From the NCBI GenBank assembly GCA_027186245.1, contig CP114496.1:69501-133500 (forward strand): a DNA stretch of 64,000 nt, written 5' to 3'. Under the pieces are notes generated by a model. It worked only from the letters and a program-made list of their open reading frames with translations. It did not search any database and was not told the DNA's origin. Position 1 is the first letter of the stretch. The number at the start of each line of letters is the position of its first letter. This document shows positions 12,338 to 24,189 of this stretch, piece after piece. Position numbers and translations under genes: made by a program. Source of the stretch: Coriaria nepalensis. Its lineage: Eukaryota > Streptophyta > Magnoliopsida > Cucurbitales > Coriariaceae.

Positions 12338-13929
12338 TAGGACGGGAGTACGACGCTTAAAGGGTTAAGTATAAGTTATCTTCTTGTTGTAGTACTTGCT
12401 ACTGGATAAGCTGTGAAGGACTGTGATCTTATGTTTAGGAAACTCCACGACCACGGTCGTTCAATGCTCGTTCTTGATATTGAAAGGAAAGTAAAGCCGC
12501 TTCACATGCTTCTATGTGATACCACCAACTAGGTTATGTCTTTCAACATATTCCATCATCATTGAGTCTGCTTCCTATACATGCGTTAGCATGTCTCTCT
12601 CCTCCAAAAGGAAAAAGTAACATTCCAATAATTTTCCAGTAATAAGGGGAATACCTTATCTATGAAAATAGCGGTTTGGTTGAGCAATTGATTGAATTTT
12701 TATTGTCTTGTCCGGACCAATAATATATACTCATCGACGTGCTACAAAGTAAAACCATAAGTTAAATAAATAAATTTTTAAGAAATTCATCTATAAATCT
12801 AATCGGTTTTGAATACTTACAAAACAATATAGTCATGTCCTTAAAACATTATCTATCATAATGAGTGCCATCGAAACCTATGATAGGTGACTTATCATGG
12901 AAAAATTAAGATGAGTAAGTTAGTGACATAACCATAATAAAAAATAACTTAAAATAGAGTAAATTATTCAAATATATACTTACAACTCATTTTTGGCCTC
13001 TAACTATGTCTACATAGCTCTCTCGTTTAACTTATTAGGAGAAAGGAGTGTCATTGCTTTCAATCTCTTTGTCTTCTTATCTTTTCATATTTTTTTCCTT
13101 ACGTCTATAAAATGAGATATGATTGCCGGTCCAAGCCTCCTCATCTTCCTATCCTGTCTCGTCTCAAGTATAGGCGAGGTCACATATGACTCGGGCGAAT
13201 CCTCTGCATCTTCCTCACCTATAAGCTTGGCATTACTCGATCCATTATAACTAGACATAGCAGACAGAGGTTATGGTGGAGAGTCAGAGTGATAGACAAA
13301 TGGAGACGTGGCGAGTGAAGGTGAATAATTGGGAGATATGATGAATGAAAGTGGTTCCATTATCTTTGTTAGCTTCTTATCCATCTCATCTATCTGATTA
13401 TTCATATCATCTCTCAATTCTCTGAACATGTTCTCAAATTTCTCTGTCCAACCCATAAAGAGAAACTATATCTTCTTCTCTAACTATATCTTCTTCTCCA
13501 ACATTCCCCTTATACCTTCTTCTTCATTATTTTTTATTTCATTTTGATTTCATTCCTTTTCCTTTTCTTCTTTTTCTTCTTATGTATGTTTTTTTTTCTT
13601 GTTCTTCTATAGCTTCTTCTTCTTCTTCTTCTTGTTATAATTCCCTAGTCAACATGTCTACAGCTTCCTCGCCCGTATCCTTGAAAGGTATTGAAGTCAC
13701 GAACGATGATCTGTATTAAATGACAGTAAAAGTCATTCATTATTTAATCAAGATAAAGTAAAATAGTTTAATTATTTCAGTAAAAGAATCACTTACATAT
13801 TTTTTCCTTGTCCACATCTCGATATTTTAATGAGTTACAGGTGAGTCCCTAGATGACCATCTTAAAATCCAAGGGATGAGATTCTCTTTATTTTGCAATG
13901 CAGCATGCTTTCCAAGATAAAGAATGGCT
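12338..13929 (-). mobile_element. Interior of decayed Mutator-like element
   Basis: Only short open pieces remain, for example 13456-13271 on the minus strand (MGWTEKFENMFRELRDDMNNQIDEMDKKLTKIMEP), a short coiled coil of the kind found between the DUF1985 and Ulp1 parts of these proteins. The rest is AT-rich with multiple stops. Polypyrimidine (TTC)n runs occur at 13540-13640. Confidence 0.5.
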
Positions 13930-14531
13930 TCATATGCAAATACATGCATAGTAATAAATGGATAAGAAAAAGTAACTAAACAAAATGAAAGCCAAATAAT
14001 AAATTAAAATAGAAAGTCTAACCTGTAAAGTCAATGCTAACCCGTCCAAGGTATATGTTTCCTCTTTCTCATTCTCCTTCGACACCTTCTTTCGGTATTT
14101 ATGTGCAAGGGCCTTCTCCTTACTATTCTTCTTAAGGGCATGAATGGTTTTCTCACAGCTCACTTTACCCCATGGGTAACTGGATAATCGGTGAAAATTA
14201 TTGGCTATACTTAATATAAATCTTCGGATCTTATTCTTCTTCTTTTGAGCCCAGGTGACTCTCTCAATGAAATAGACGAGAGTCATCTTCATAATTTCAT
14301 CATCATTTGCTCATGGGGCAATTTTAATTTGAATTTTTGTGCAAACTCTGAAAGTTTTACACTCTTCCCACTAAGATACTTCCTCAACAGGTGATTATCT
14401 TTTTCTATCCACTTAGTAATGTGATCATGAAGGTAATCATGACGTTTCAACCCCGTCACCATTACAAGTTCCCTCAGACTGAACCACACATGCTTCTTTT
14501 GATGCTCAAACCATAACGCGTGCTTCTTCAA
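13930..14531 (-). pseudogene. DUF1985-like domain of a plant transposon protein
   Basis: Two overlapping minus-strand open pieces (14531-14289, then 14292-13930 in another frame) together read like DUF1985. The first has an 'LRKYLSGKSVKLSEFAQKF' segment, the second 'FIERVTWAQKK...' followed by 'SYPWGKVSCEKTIHALKK' and 'YTLDGLALTLQV'. The PWG...F/C.KT...L and Y.L.G.ALTLQV motifs are characteristic. DUF1985 is almost always followed by an Ulp1 domain in plant MULE/CACTA proteins, which matches the downstream fragment. The frame change between the pieces marks it as a pseudogene. Confidence 0.65.
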
Positions 14532-14716
14532 GCACTCAAATTAATTTATAATTTGGCCAGAGTTTGTGAGATCCTCCTTCACATCAACAAAGTGGCCTAG
14601 GCAAGTTCCTTTGAACAACTGCAACTGTCTTGGAGTGAGTTTTTCTTTTATGTCAGCCATCATAGCTTCTTGCTTTGCTATCATAGTAGTACAACACTTA
14701 AAGTGGAGACCATTGT

Positions 14717-14995
14717 GTAATCTGATAAGCGTTCTAAAACTCTCTTTAAAAAATGGCCATGTAAAGGGGTTTTCGACCCATAGAGTTACTATATGGGCAT
14801 CGACTTGTGAAAGGGACTTCGATCCATAGAGTACACTAGCATAATTACAAGTTTATTCTATAGGTCGATGACCTCTTCACATGACCCCATCGACTCGTAG
14901 AGTAAATATTGCGAGTCAAGAAACTCTTCATAGATCGAAAATCCCTTCACATGACCATTTTTTAAAGAGAGTTTTAGAATGCTTACCAGATTACT
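14717..14995. mobile_element. Small foldback (palindromic) element
   Basis: Two arms of about 70 bp are inverted copies of each other: left arm 14717-14790 (GTAATCTGATAAGCGTTCT..., CTCTCTTTAAAAAATGGCCATGT...) and right arm about 14925-14995 on the opposite strand (GTAATCTGGTAAGCATTCT...). The loop repeats CGACCCATAGAGT / CGACTCGTAGAGT words. The whole could form a long hairpin. No ORF is present. Confidence 0.65.
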
Positions 14996-17900
14996 CAAAT
15001 GATAGTTTTTCAACATTGATTCCGACCGCTTTCAACCTCTTAGCTTCATGTTCAGGTGAGATTGAATGATCAACTTACTTCTTTCTTTTTTGTTTGTCTT
15101 CCTTTTACATTCCCACGAGTAAGAGCTATCATGATTTTTTTTAAATGCATTGGGTTTATTTTGAATGGAGATTCTAACTTTGAACGTACGTTAATAGAGA
15201 GGGAAAGAAAGAAAAGAAAAGAAATAGGGAGGTAAAAAGAGGGGGGGGGGGGGCAGAGGTGGAGGGAAAGAAAAAAAAATTTAATATACGGGTCATTGGG
15301 TTTAACCCGCATGTATTTTTCCTAGGCGACAATATGGTTTTCCCAGAAATCTCGAATTTATACGGACAATCCAAATTACTTGATCTACATAGATGCCTGG
15401 AAATCCACACAACATATGGCAATCCGATCTTGTGGTGCCCTGCCTTGTGGGTCCCTCTTTCGGCATTTATTATCGGTATTTGAACACACATGCTCCTCTC
15501 TCTCTCTCTATGTCTCACCTTATTAGTGTTAATAATATGATATATTTCGGTGGAGGGAAGAGATACTAATTTCAAAACTCTTTTAATCATTCAAACTATC
15601 TTCTTGTATTTTTTCTTCTCTCACACTCCTTTTTCACAACAGAATACAACTCTATTTATAGACTCTTAAAACTCTTGAAATTCGTATACAACATAAATGT
15701 AAAAATAGAATTCTAAACAGCAATAGTTAAATCTGACCATTGGTTACTAAAACTGCAATAACTTATTATAGGGAACTCCAAACGACTTGAAACTTGAACC
15801 ATCAGAAACTAGACTTCAAGGCACATCAAATAGACTCCTCATTTGCCCATAATGATCTAGAATTGCCCTTTCAAATTGCTCCTTAATCAGCCTAAAAAAA
15901 CTGTCCACTATGCCATTATGAATTTAATGGTAAATTAAGTTTATTCATCAACAATTAGTTAGTCCCTCTATGAATTGGGATTTGGGTTTTAATCAACACC
16001 TAACCTAATATCAGATTCATGCATTTAGTTAATTACTCCTAACATTTTATCTCAATTCTCATGCACATATACATAATACATCGGTATAATCAAACTCCTC
16101 TTCTCTTCTGTCTGATCAAACTTAAATTTTTGTTTTGGGCTGGTGGTTGGATTGAATGCGAGTGGGGCAGAGTTGATTGAAGGGAGTATAGTAGGTGATA
16201 GTTTTATAGCAATACTCCTCTATACGTAACGTAGTAAGCAGACAGCAGTAGTTGCCAAAATACCAAGTTAGGAAGAGTATAAATATTTGGTCATAACTTA
16301 AATGCAGATGAAAGTAAAGACGATGATGAAAACAGAAACAGAAAGCTGCATTGCACCTTCACATTTTCTAATTTATTGCCATGATTGATTGGAGGTGCAG
16401 ACCCCTTGATAATTAACACTTAACAGGCGCGGGTTTCAGTTACTGTTTGTCATATACAGCCCCATGTGCATTTGCCAGTGCCACTGCATACGACATATGT
16501 ACGTTCTTTTCTCGTTTAATTTTTTTTACTCTTCACAGTAACCCTCTTCTTTATATCTCAATTTAGGGCGCTTGCTTGCATGCAGGTAAGGTCAATTTAG
16601 GCGTTATATAATTTGAATCACTGGCATGGTTTTGTAAGCTTTTGACTTTGGATTAGGCTTTTTTGAAATGAATTGATGAACACCACCTACCTACCCACAC
16701 TAATGCATTCGTTGAAGAAAACAGTGAATGAACGAATGGTCAACGGAAGATCATCATCAACGCACATGCGTAGGCGTAATAATTGATATTCATGAGAGTG
16801 AACAAGTTCATGAATTTAGTTAATCAAAAAAGGAGAGCATAATATATGAATGTATAGTGGGTGTAAATTAGACGAACATGAATATGGCAAATAATTACAA
16901 AAAGGTGGGCTGGACCAAAAACAGTCGAGGACTCCCGAGGGCATTCGATCAAGGGTATGAAGTTGGATGGAAGAAATCCTGTTTGTATGGTGGAAAAGCT
17001 AGTGGGCGGCTGATCTGACACAAAGGGGATGGAAATGATGATGATGTGGTGCAATTAGAATGCGTACTTATATGCATGAAATGACTTCGATTGGACGTAC
17101 GTAGTATAGATCCCTAATAGATCATAATGATAGTGCGTGAATCATGAATGGGATAAATGTTTGATTAAGATTAGTGCATGAGTGTTTGTATCAGAATTAA
17201 ATTAAAGGGAGAAGTCCTGTTGTTTTCCTTGTGTGCAAAGAGAAAACTTACTATTTATTAATCATCTATATGGCCATTCGTTTCTTTTCTTCATCATTCC
17301 GAGTACGGGGCACCTTTGGGCTCAAGTCTATCAAGCAAGATCGAGTTTCAACTCAATGGACTTAAGAAAATGTAATGGTGGTAATGTGGATCAGGCCGGC
17401 TCGAACCCAATAAGGTCGGTGTGTTGATATTCAACTTGAGGTCGTACTTGAACTTGAGCCCGAATGTAGATCGGGCCGGCTCAAACCCAATAGGGTCGGT
17501 CTGTTGATATTCAACTTGAGGTCATATCTGAGCCCGACACGAGGTCAGGCTCGAGCTGAATTTCAATAGACCAGCCCTATCGGGTTTGAGCCGGTCCGAT
17601 CCACATTACCACCTTTATGCATCTCCAAGTCTATTGAGTTGAAACTTGATCGTGCTACATAGACTTGCTCGGCCTGAGGTCGGACTCGGGTCAGGCTTAA
17701 ATATTAAGCCTGTGAGCTTACGGATTGCTTGTAAGTATAATTAAATTTTTGTTATTATTTAAATTTGTATAATATTAAGATTTAAGTGGTTTAAGACTTA
17801 ATTTAAGTTAGAAACCATAAATAAGCAAAATAAGAAATAACAAGATAATAAATTTAAAATTTAAGTTCCGAAACAGTTGATGGAAGACCGAGAGGTGGTA

Positions 17901-19282
17901 CGTCACCATCACGTACGTGTGAATTATAATAGCTTTGCAAGTGGTCATATCCCTTTTCTAGTCTTGCATCAAAAGGTTTTGTATATATTAAATATTCTGC
18001 AAATCATTGTTTAGTTCTATTACATCGGTCGATCTTATAAAGCTTTGCAAAATGACCCTAAGTAGAGTGTCTTCTACGAGCTGATTTAGGCTATCCAGCA
18101 ACTTCAGCTCTATCAAATTTTATTATTGAAAATTTCTAAAGTTTTGAGAGAATTGAGTATAAGAATATAAATGAGAGAGATAAAGTATTTGTAGAGGAGA
18201 AAGTGTGAGAATATTATAATAGAAAGAAAAATATAGAAAAGTAGGTATTTATAAGAAAAAATGAAGGATGTCTTTTATGTATATGGAGGATGTCTTTTTT
18301 TTTTTATAAAACTTCTTTATTGAGTTATAAAAAAAATTTATTGAACCATAAAATTTATTTATTGTGTTATGGGATAATTTTTTATCCAAAAACGGAAAAG
18401 TATATTTTTTATCATATCCGCATGACCGAGAGTTTTGAGGTCAAACTCGAGCCCAAGTCCAAATCTGGCCCGAATAAAAACGGGCCAAGCTTGGCCCAAC
18501 TTAAATGAGTTCAGGCGCAATACAAGCCGGGTAGGAACGGACCGGCCCAGATTACCAAGCTGTGATCTCTGCAGTGGCTCAAGTCTACCAATACTATGCT
18601 TAATAATTTACAAATAATAATATATATTTTTCATCGATGCTTAGATTCCATTTCACGTCCTATATGCCATCCTTTTAAATTCATATCACAGCGTAGAGCC
18701 TAGCCAAGAAGAGATGGCAGTAAATACTATTAAGTAAAGGTAAGGGACGCATTCTAGGTCGGCCCCTACATGCACACTTACTGCCAAGTACACTCCCAAA
18801 CTCGAAAAAGGATTTGGTGCTTTCCTTATCAAGCAATAAATCGGATGGCCTATATTTTGGTAAGCATAAGCCCTAATAAGTACCAATCCTTCTCTTAAAC
18901 TCTCAACACCATTGATTAATTTGATTGGGCCAGTAACAAGTATGATAGCTGTATGGAGATAAAACTAAAATAAGTAGAGAAATGTGTTAATCATCCGTAC
19001 TAACTATTTGAGTAACAAGTCAATAAGTAGTACTATGAATGGTTGACACTTTATCCCATTTTATCTAACTCTCATTTCCGACCATTTTTCATTCAACAAC
19101 TTTCATCAATTGATCATGGGCCGGCCCACAATTTAAAGCATCACCCCTTAACATTGTGAAAACGCAAGTATGTATGAATCTGCATACGACAAGATCAATT
19201 CACTTGCCTATACACTTTTGTTGTTGGAAAAAATGAAGAAACAAACTTAATCGGCCATACGTACATGACAATATGAATGAAG
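14996..19282. other. Intergenic region with foldback repeats, no gene recognised
   Basis: More than 4 kb without a supportable gene. It includes a poly-G run at about 15241-15252, AT-rich DNA, and the inverted repeat at 17310-17690 described separately. A related GC-richer segment with 'ggcccgaataaaaacgggcc' lies at 18425-18560. No RNA genes were recognised. Confidence 0.4.
17310..17690. repeat. Inverted repeat / foldback with GC-rich arms
   Basis: Left arm: a GTTTCAACTCAATGGACTT segment followed by GGTGGTAATGTGGATCAGGCCGGCTC (about 17310-17415). It is matched in inverted orientation by 17560-17680, where the strand reads GGGTTTGAGCCGGTCCGATCCACATTACCACC and then AAGTCTATTGAGTTGAAAC. Between them the ATTCAACTTGAGGTC block occurs twice directly (about 17430 and 17508). 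The structure is probably a MITE or foldback transposon. A similar 'gggccggc' text recurs at 18425-18560 and could be its other end. Confidence 0.55.
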
Positions 19283-19915
19283 CTAGGTTGGGACAAGATT
19301 GAGCTTATAATCATGCACATGATTAATGTAGCCTGATCCAAAGCTACTATTAATCGAAAAGAAGCATAATGCAAATAAGAGAAGCAAAACAAGTGCAAGC
19401 CAACCTGTCTTAGCGCCATCAATGCACCATCTCCACCAAACTGACGATCTTCCTCCACCACTGTCCACTAATTTGTTGATCACCACTTCATGATCATGAT
19501 GATCTGTATCCTTCTCCTCCTCCTCAAAAAGGCGACGTCCCTTCAGCTTATCAGTCTCAAGGGCAGCTCCACGGTCTCTAATAATCTCTTCCACTGCAAG
19601 ATCTTTAAGGGCCCTCGCCTGAAGCGTATACATGAGGTTTCTTGGAGAGACCTCCTTCTCAAGCAGTCGGAAATGGAGGTTTTCAAGTAGCTTACTGTTG
19701 TTATTGTCATAAGAATTAGGTGAATGTGTTATAGTACGGTGATGATCATGAGAACATGAAGTGGTGGCGGTGGAGCTTCTTGGCCTCTTCCTAGAACACG
19801 CAGTCGACCTTTTCACGGAGTCCCATTCTGCTTCCAACTGGTTGAAAAGCCGCTTCAATTCCTCGTTGTTTTCATTTGCTTCACCCCAGATTTGCATGGT
19901 AGGCTCCATGTGCAT
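19283..19915 (-). CDS. Unrecognised plant protein with C-terminal membrane anchor
   Basis: Single open frame of 210 codons on the minus strand; the ATG at 19915 is followed by a second in-frame ATG two codons later. I do not recognise the family. The N-terminal part is hydrophilic, with a probable helical segment (NNEELKRLFNQLEAEWDSVKR, residues about 16-36), a basic patch (SRKRPRSS) and a Ser/His/Asn-rich stretch. A segment LHFRLLEKEVSPRNLMYTLQARALKDLAVEEII follows. Near the end a Trp-rich stretch leads into a hydrophobic helix (GWLALVLLLLFALCFFSI, about residues 170-187) and a short polar tail. This layout suggests a tail-anchored protein facing the cytosol. Length, coding texture and domain organisation make it more than a chance ORF, but there is no homology support. 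Confidence 0.6.
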   Translation of the reverse strand: MHMEPTMQIWGEANENNEELKRLFNQLEAEWDSVKRSTACSRKRPRSSTATTSCSHDHHRTITHSPNSYDNNNSKLLENLHFRLLEKEVSPRNLMYTLQARALKDLAVEEIIRDRGAALETDKLKGRRLFEEEEKDTDHHDHEVVINKLVDSGGGRSSVWWRWCIDGAKTGWLALVLLLLFALCFFSINSSFGSGYINHVHDYKLNLVPT

Positions 19916-20518
19916 ATCTATTATTATGCACGCAGTACGCTTTTTTATTCATTCCATCAATGATTCCTTGGAAACTTAGATATGGTGGGTACCGATTTTG
20001 AACGAGAAAGAAAGAATAAAATTTTGAATATTTCATCTGAATCTCTGCTATTCCAATCGTTTTGATTTTCGATCCACAAATATCTCTGATCTTCTTGTTG
20101 ATCCGAGATTCTAAATATGTATCTCAAACACTTTACTACTTACTGCCTTTAATTAATTATTTCACATTTTCAACGGCCCGGCCTGCTGTTTCTGATTCAT
20201 GATTTCTTTTGATCATCAACTCGCTCAGAAAATTAGTTGCATTAGCTTCTAAGTTACATAGGCTACATCCCAGCAAAAATCAGAGACAGAGAGAACGAGA
20301 GTGACGAAACAGTAGCATGATGGTTAAATTAGGCATTGCTAATTCAGTAAAGCTGAGCATCATATATGATTGGATTGTAATTTATGTTTCTTCTCCCCCA
20401 TCATAATTCATAACTAGTCATTACAGGGCAAAATGATGGATGATCCTCCCCACCATTCCTTAAATAAAAGAAGCAAAAAAATATATATATCACATGATTG
20501 ATTCCTTCCCTAGAGGTC

Positions 20519-22924
20519 CTAGTTAGTTGGTGCCGTGCTTATCGGAGCGCAGGAAATATCCTCTATCACGCCCTTCCCATCCACTGCATCAAAGTAGAAG
20601 AAATTCTTGAGGGGATCTCCCTTTCCCGAAATACCTTTAATAACCTCCTGCCAGTTCCAACACATGCATATATCTATCTCATTAAAACTCAATTTCATGC
20701 TACTTTTAAGACTTTCAAGAGTTTGTTAAAGAAAAAGCGCACCTGCCCCAGAATGCCCCCGAGAATGGCACAAACTGGAGGAAATTCCTTCACACAAGAT
20801 GCCAATCTCTCAAGGAGCGCATTAGGAATATGAGATTCATTCAGTGACTGTAATTGTTTTATCACAGCAACACCAATGAGAAAGTGGATATCATAAAAAT
20901 TGAAACACAACATTTAAAGAGAGCAAATCCAATGAACTATAACATTACCTGTGATTCACAAAGCTCCTTTTTCAACTTCACAATATGAGGAAGATCGGCA
21001 ACTGTCACATCTCCTGGATTCCGCCCTTCCATCTCTTCAAACCTTTCTATTACTGCAAGCCAAATTAGATATCTAAGTCATTTCTTACCCTGGACAAGAA
21101 CCTATCACTCCACATATTACTACCTCTTCGGTAAGCATTTATTTTTTGTTGAATTAAATCACTTTCCCATCTTTGCAAAAGTCTAGTTCTTTTTTAATTC
21201 TTTTACGATATTCCCAAAGACCGACTACTTTGATTAACCAGTCCACACCTCTCAGTGCGTAGAAGAGCTTTGAAACTCTCCTGTGATGCACTGTCCAAGG
21301 CACCGAAATTGCTTCCTGCAACACAGACTCATATCATAAGAAATAGCTAGCTACTACCTTATATAATTCTTGTAATGATTTTAAAGACAATAACGACTCA
21401 GAGGGAACCATGACGAATACCTGAAAGCTTGGGTACTGTAGTTGGCATTCAATTGTTTGCTCAAGCTTTTTCTGATGAGACACAGAAACCAGATAAGAAA
21501 ACAAGTACCATTTTCATAACAAAAGCTTAAAAGCTTAGGAGAAACCCTGCCTTGAGTTTTTCATCTCAGAATATGGATACCCACGAAACAAATTACTAAT
21601 AGAAAGTTATTATATTGCTGATATCTAAAAGACAGGGGTAATATAACATCATATTATTTGCAGATCAAACATTCCCTATAGAAGACATGTGTACGGATCG
21701 GATCACATAGACGAAATAACATGCACCACCAACTACTAAGAGAATCAACTCTCCCAAGATCTTTTCAGTGACTTTAAGCAATTTGATAATAAAACATTTG
21801 AACAAGCCACATGTGGGGCCCTGATAACAAAGGAAAAGGAATGGAAAATTATGAAGATAGAATGATCACCTTCATATATGTGTAGTTTTGCAAATCGACA
21901 AATATTTCACCACAAGAATCTCTGCAGTCAACTGTATAAAAGGCTACACGCTTTGATAACTTGCGGCATTTTTCATTGACTGATTTCTATAGTGGAACAA
22001 GAATACAAGAAAATTATCAAAAAGGTCACAACAAAAAACATAAATATGAAGAGGACACATGTGCAGAATTACTTTTGTTGCAAGGGAGCAGCAGCAAACA
22101 ACTACAACATCAAACTGCTCAAAGAATTCTCCCCTGAAGCTTGATAAATCACCTATAAGACCAATTTCTAATTTATTAAATCCTCTTCTTTATCACGCGC
22201 ATTAAGAACAATTATTCAAGCTGAGATGGATTTACATGGCTTACAGCTATAACCAGAAGACAATTGCTACTCTTTGCTAAATAGACCACACCACTCCTCG
22301 TCAACTCTATCTGACTATAATACCAAAAAAGAACAGAAAAAAAAAAAAAGCCACACCTTTCTCAACAGAAACGCGAACCATTGGATTGAAATCTTTCAAA
22401 GAATCACAGCAAACTTCAGCAAGTGTCTTCCCGCCATACACATTCTCATCACAAGTAATCAAAAAATTCGAAGAGAGTGCTTCCTCGGTCACTAACCGGT
22501 CATCCACCAATGTCAAACTACCCACCCCAGCTAGAACAATATTTTTGCAAAACTGCCAAAAACAAAACAGAACCACATAGCAAGCAAATAACCATCCAAT
22601 TCCAAGAAAGACGAAGGGCTGAGAAGGATCCAACATAACTAAAAGTTATCTAAATTCTAAAGTTTGCAAATATGGGGTACCTCGGCAACAGTTCCTTTCA
22701 TTCCACAGACCAGTACGTGAGCTTTGCTCAGCCTTGACAACAAAATCCAAACAGTTCGAAGTTAAAATTAAAAATGGAGACTTTGCAGGATCGGGAAAAG
22801 CAGCAATCTTGTTTACAAGGAAGGGGGAAAAAAATGTGTACCTTTTCTGGGCATCAGCTCCCCAAACTCGAATCTGACGGTCATACAACTGGGTCTCTTG
22901 CTCCGTCAACTCCTCCCCGTCCAT
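20519..22924 (-). CDS. SAE1: SUMO-activating enzyme subunit 1 (SAE1/AOS1-like)
   Basis: Ten exons on the minus strand: 22924-22842, 22732-22681, 22552-22357, 22152-22073, 21986-21870, 21471-21421, 21315-21249, 21052-20949, 20847-20743 and 20647-20519. All have GT-AG borders with consistent phases and encode 327 residues, close to the usual length of about 322. The start MDGEELTEQETQLYDRQIRVWG is the classic plant SAE1 N-terminus. The ThiF/Rossmann-type fold continues through CGMKGTVAEFCKNIVLAGVGSLTLVDD, and the end has EFPPVCAILGGILGQEVIK and NFFYFDAVDGKGVIED. SAE1 pairs with SAE2. The dimer adenylates SUMO and passes it to the catalytic Cys on SAE2 and then to the E2, in the nucleus and cytosol. 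SAE1 itself carries no catalytic Cys. No damage is visible. Confidence 0.96.
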
Positions 22925-24189
22925 TCTCAAGTGCAGCCTGTTCCGTACAAACAGAGAGCGTGTCTATAACGTACAAAAGCTCTTTAGTTGCAAAGAAGTA
23001 GAAGCCCTAAAGTTGAGACTAACTTTGAAGGGAGAATTTTCTAAGCCGGCCGGAGCAAAGCAAAAGGCACTGAAGCTTGCAGTGAGAGAAGAGTGATCAA
23101 GCTTGGGCGAATTTGGGGAAGAAGAAGATCGAGTTGGGCTGAAAAAGATAAAAACATAATAGACTGGGCCTTGGATATGATTTGGGATTACAAATTTAAG
23201 AGGCCTATTTTTCTCTTTTAAGAAAGCAGAACTAATGAAGCAGCTTGCTCAACCTCAAAATTGTTCAAGTTTGGTGAGCTTGAGCCACCCTATTCTAAAA
23301 TCTTAAGAATAAATCTGCCACAGAGCTTGAAGCAATCAAGCACAAATCTATATATATACATAATATACAGTGACTCGCTACTCGAAAACATGCCTGTTTA
23401 GCTTAGACATAATATACATATATTATGAGCAGTGACTCGCTACTCGAAAAGAAAACATAATATACATATATTAGACATAATATACATATATTTTTCTAAG
23501 GAAGGACATAATATACATATACATACAAATTAGAGAAAAGAAAACATGCCTGTTTAGCTTAGAAATGAGCTGTGACTCGCTACTCGAAACAAGTCGCCGC
23601 GCTTCACTTTGTTCCATATATATATATGTCTGTAGGTGTGATCTATCTGCAACTGCAACTGCAACTCGTTAAACCCATAACCATCGAAAACATGAAGAAA
23701 AGACAACAAAGCCCGCCTGGTTGCACAAGTTAAGGCCTAATCATCTTCATTTTAAAAATAGCAATAAGCTCATTGTTTAATCCATGTGTATGTTAAAAAA
23801 TTCTTATATTATCATCACTCAATCACGCGCATACCTCCACGGTCTGTTTTGTTCCCTTCCTGAACAGGTATTTTGAGGAGGATGTATAAATGATATAACC
23901 CGATGGTTTCAGAAATCATAAAAACATAAAATTATGTAAATTGCAAAAGTTTATATACGTTATTAAAATATCTTAGAGTTGGAACATTCATTTCAATAAA
24001 ACAATCAAATTGTTTGACTTTATTAAGAATAAAAATGACTCTAGTGTATATAAGAAAGTTAGTGGATAAATGTATGTTACAGTTTATTAATCTATAATAT
24101 CAAGGAACTTCTCCATGAAATATTTGGGTGAAGCAACTTCAATTCTAAGAATAAAGATTTATAAAGATAGATTTACAAGGCTGCTAAGC
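22925..24189. other. SAE1 5' flank and repeat-rich spacer
   Basis: Contains the SAE1 5' UTR/promoter on the minus strand. Positions 23340-23590 then repeat two phrases, GTGACTCGCTACTCGAAA (three times) and CATAATATACATATA (four or more times), in direct orientation. No gene was recognised. Confidence 0.45.

Noticed and set aside
15241..15252. Poly-G run (and poly-C near 50307)
   Set aside because: These are isolated homopolymers in non-coding DNA. They are prone to sequencing error and show no G-quadruplex pattern beyond the single run.
14996..19282. Search for tRNA, snoRNA or miRNA genes in the large gene-free tract
   Set aside because: No cloverleaf boxes or known miRNA sequences were recognised by eye. 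Hairpins seen there are better explained as foldback elements. tRNAscan-SE and small-RNA data would decide.
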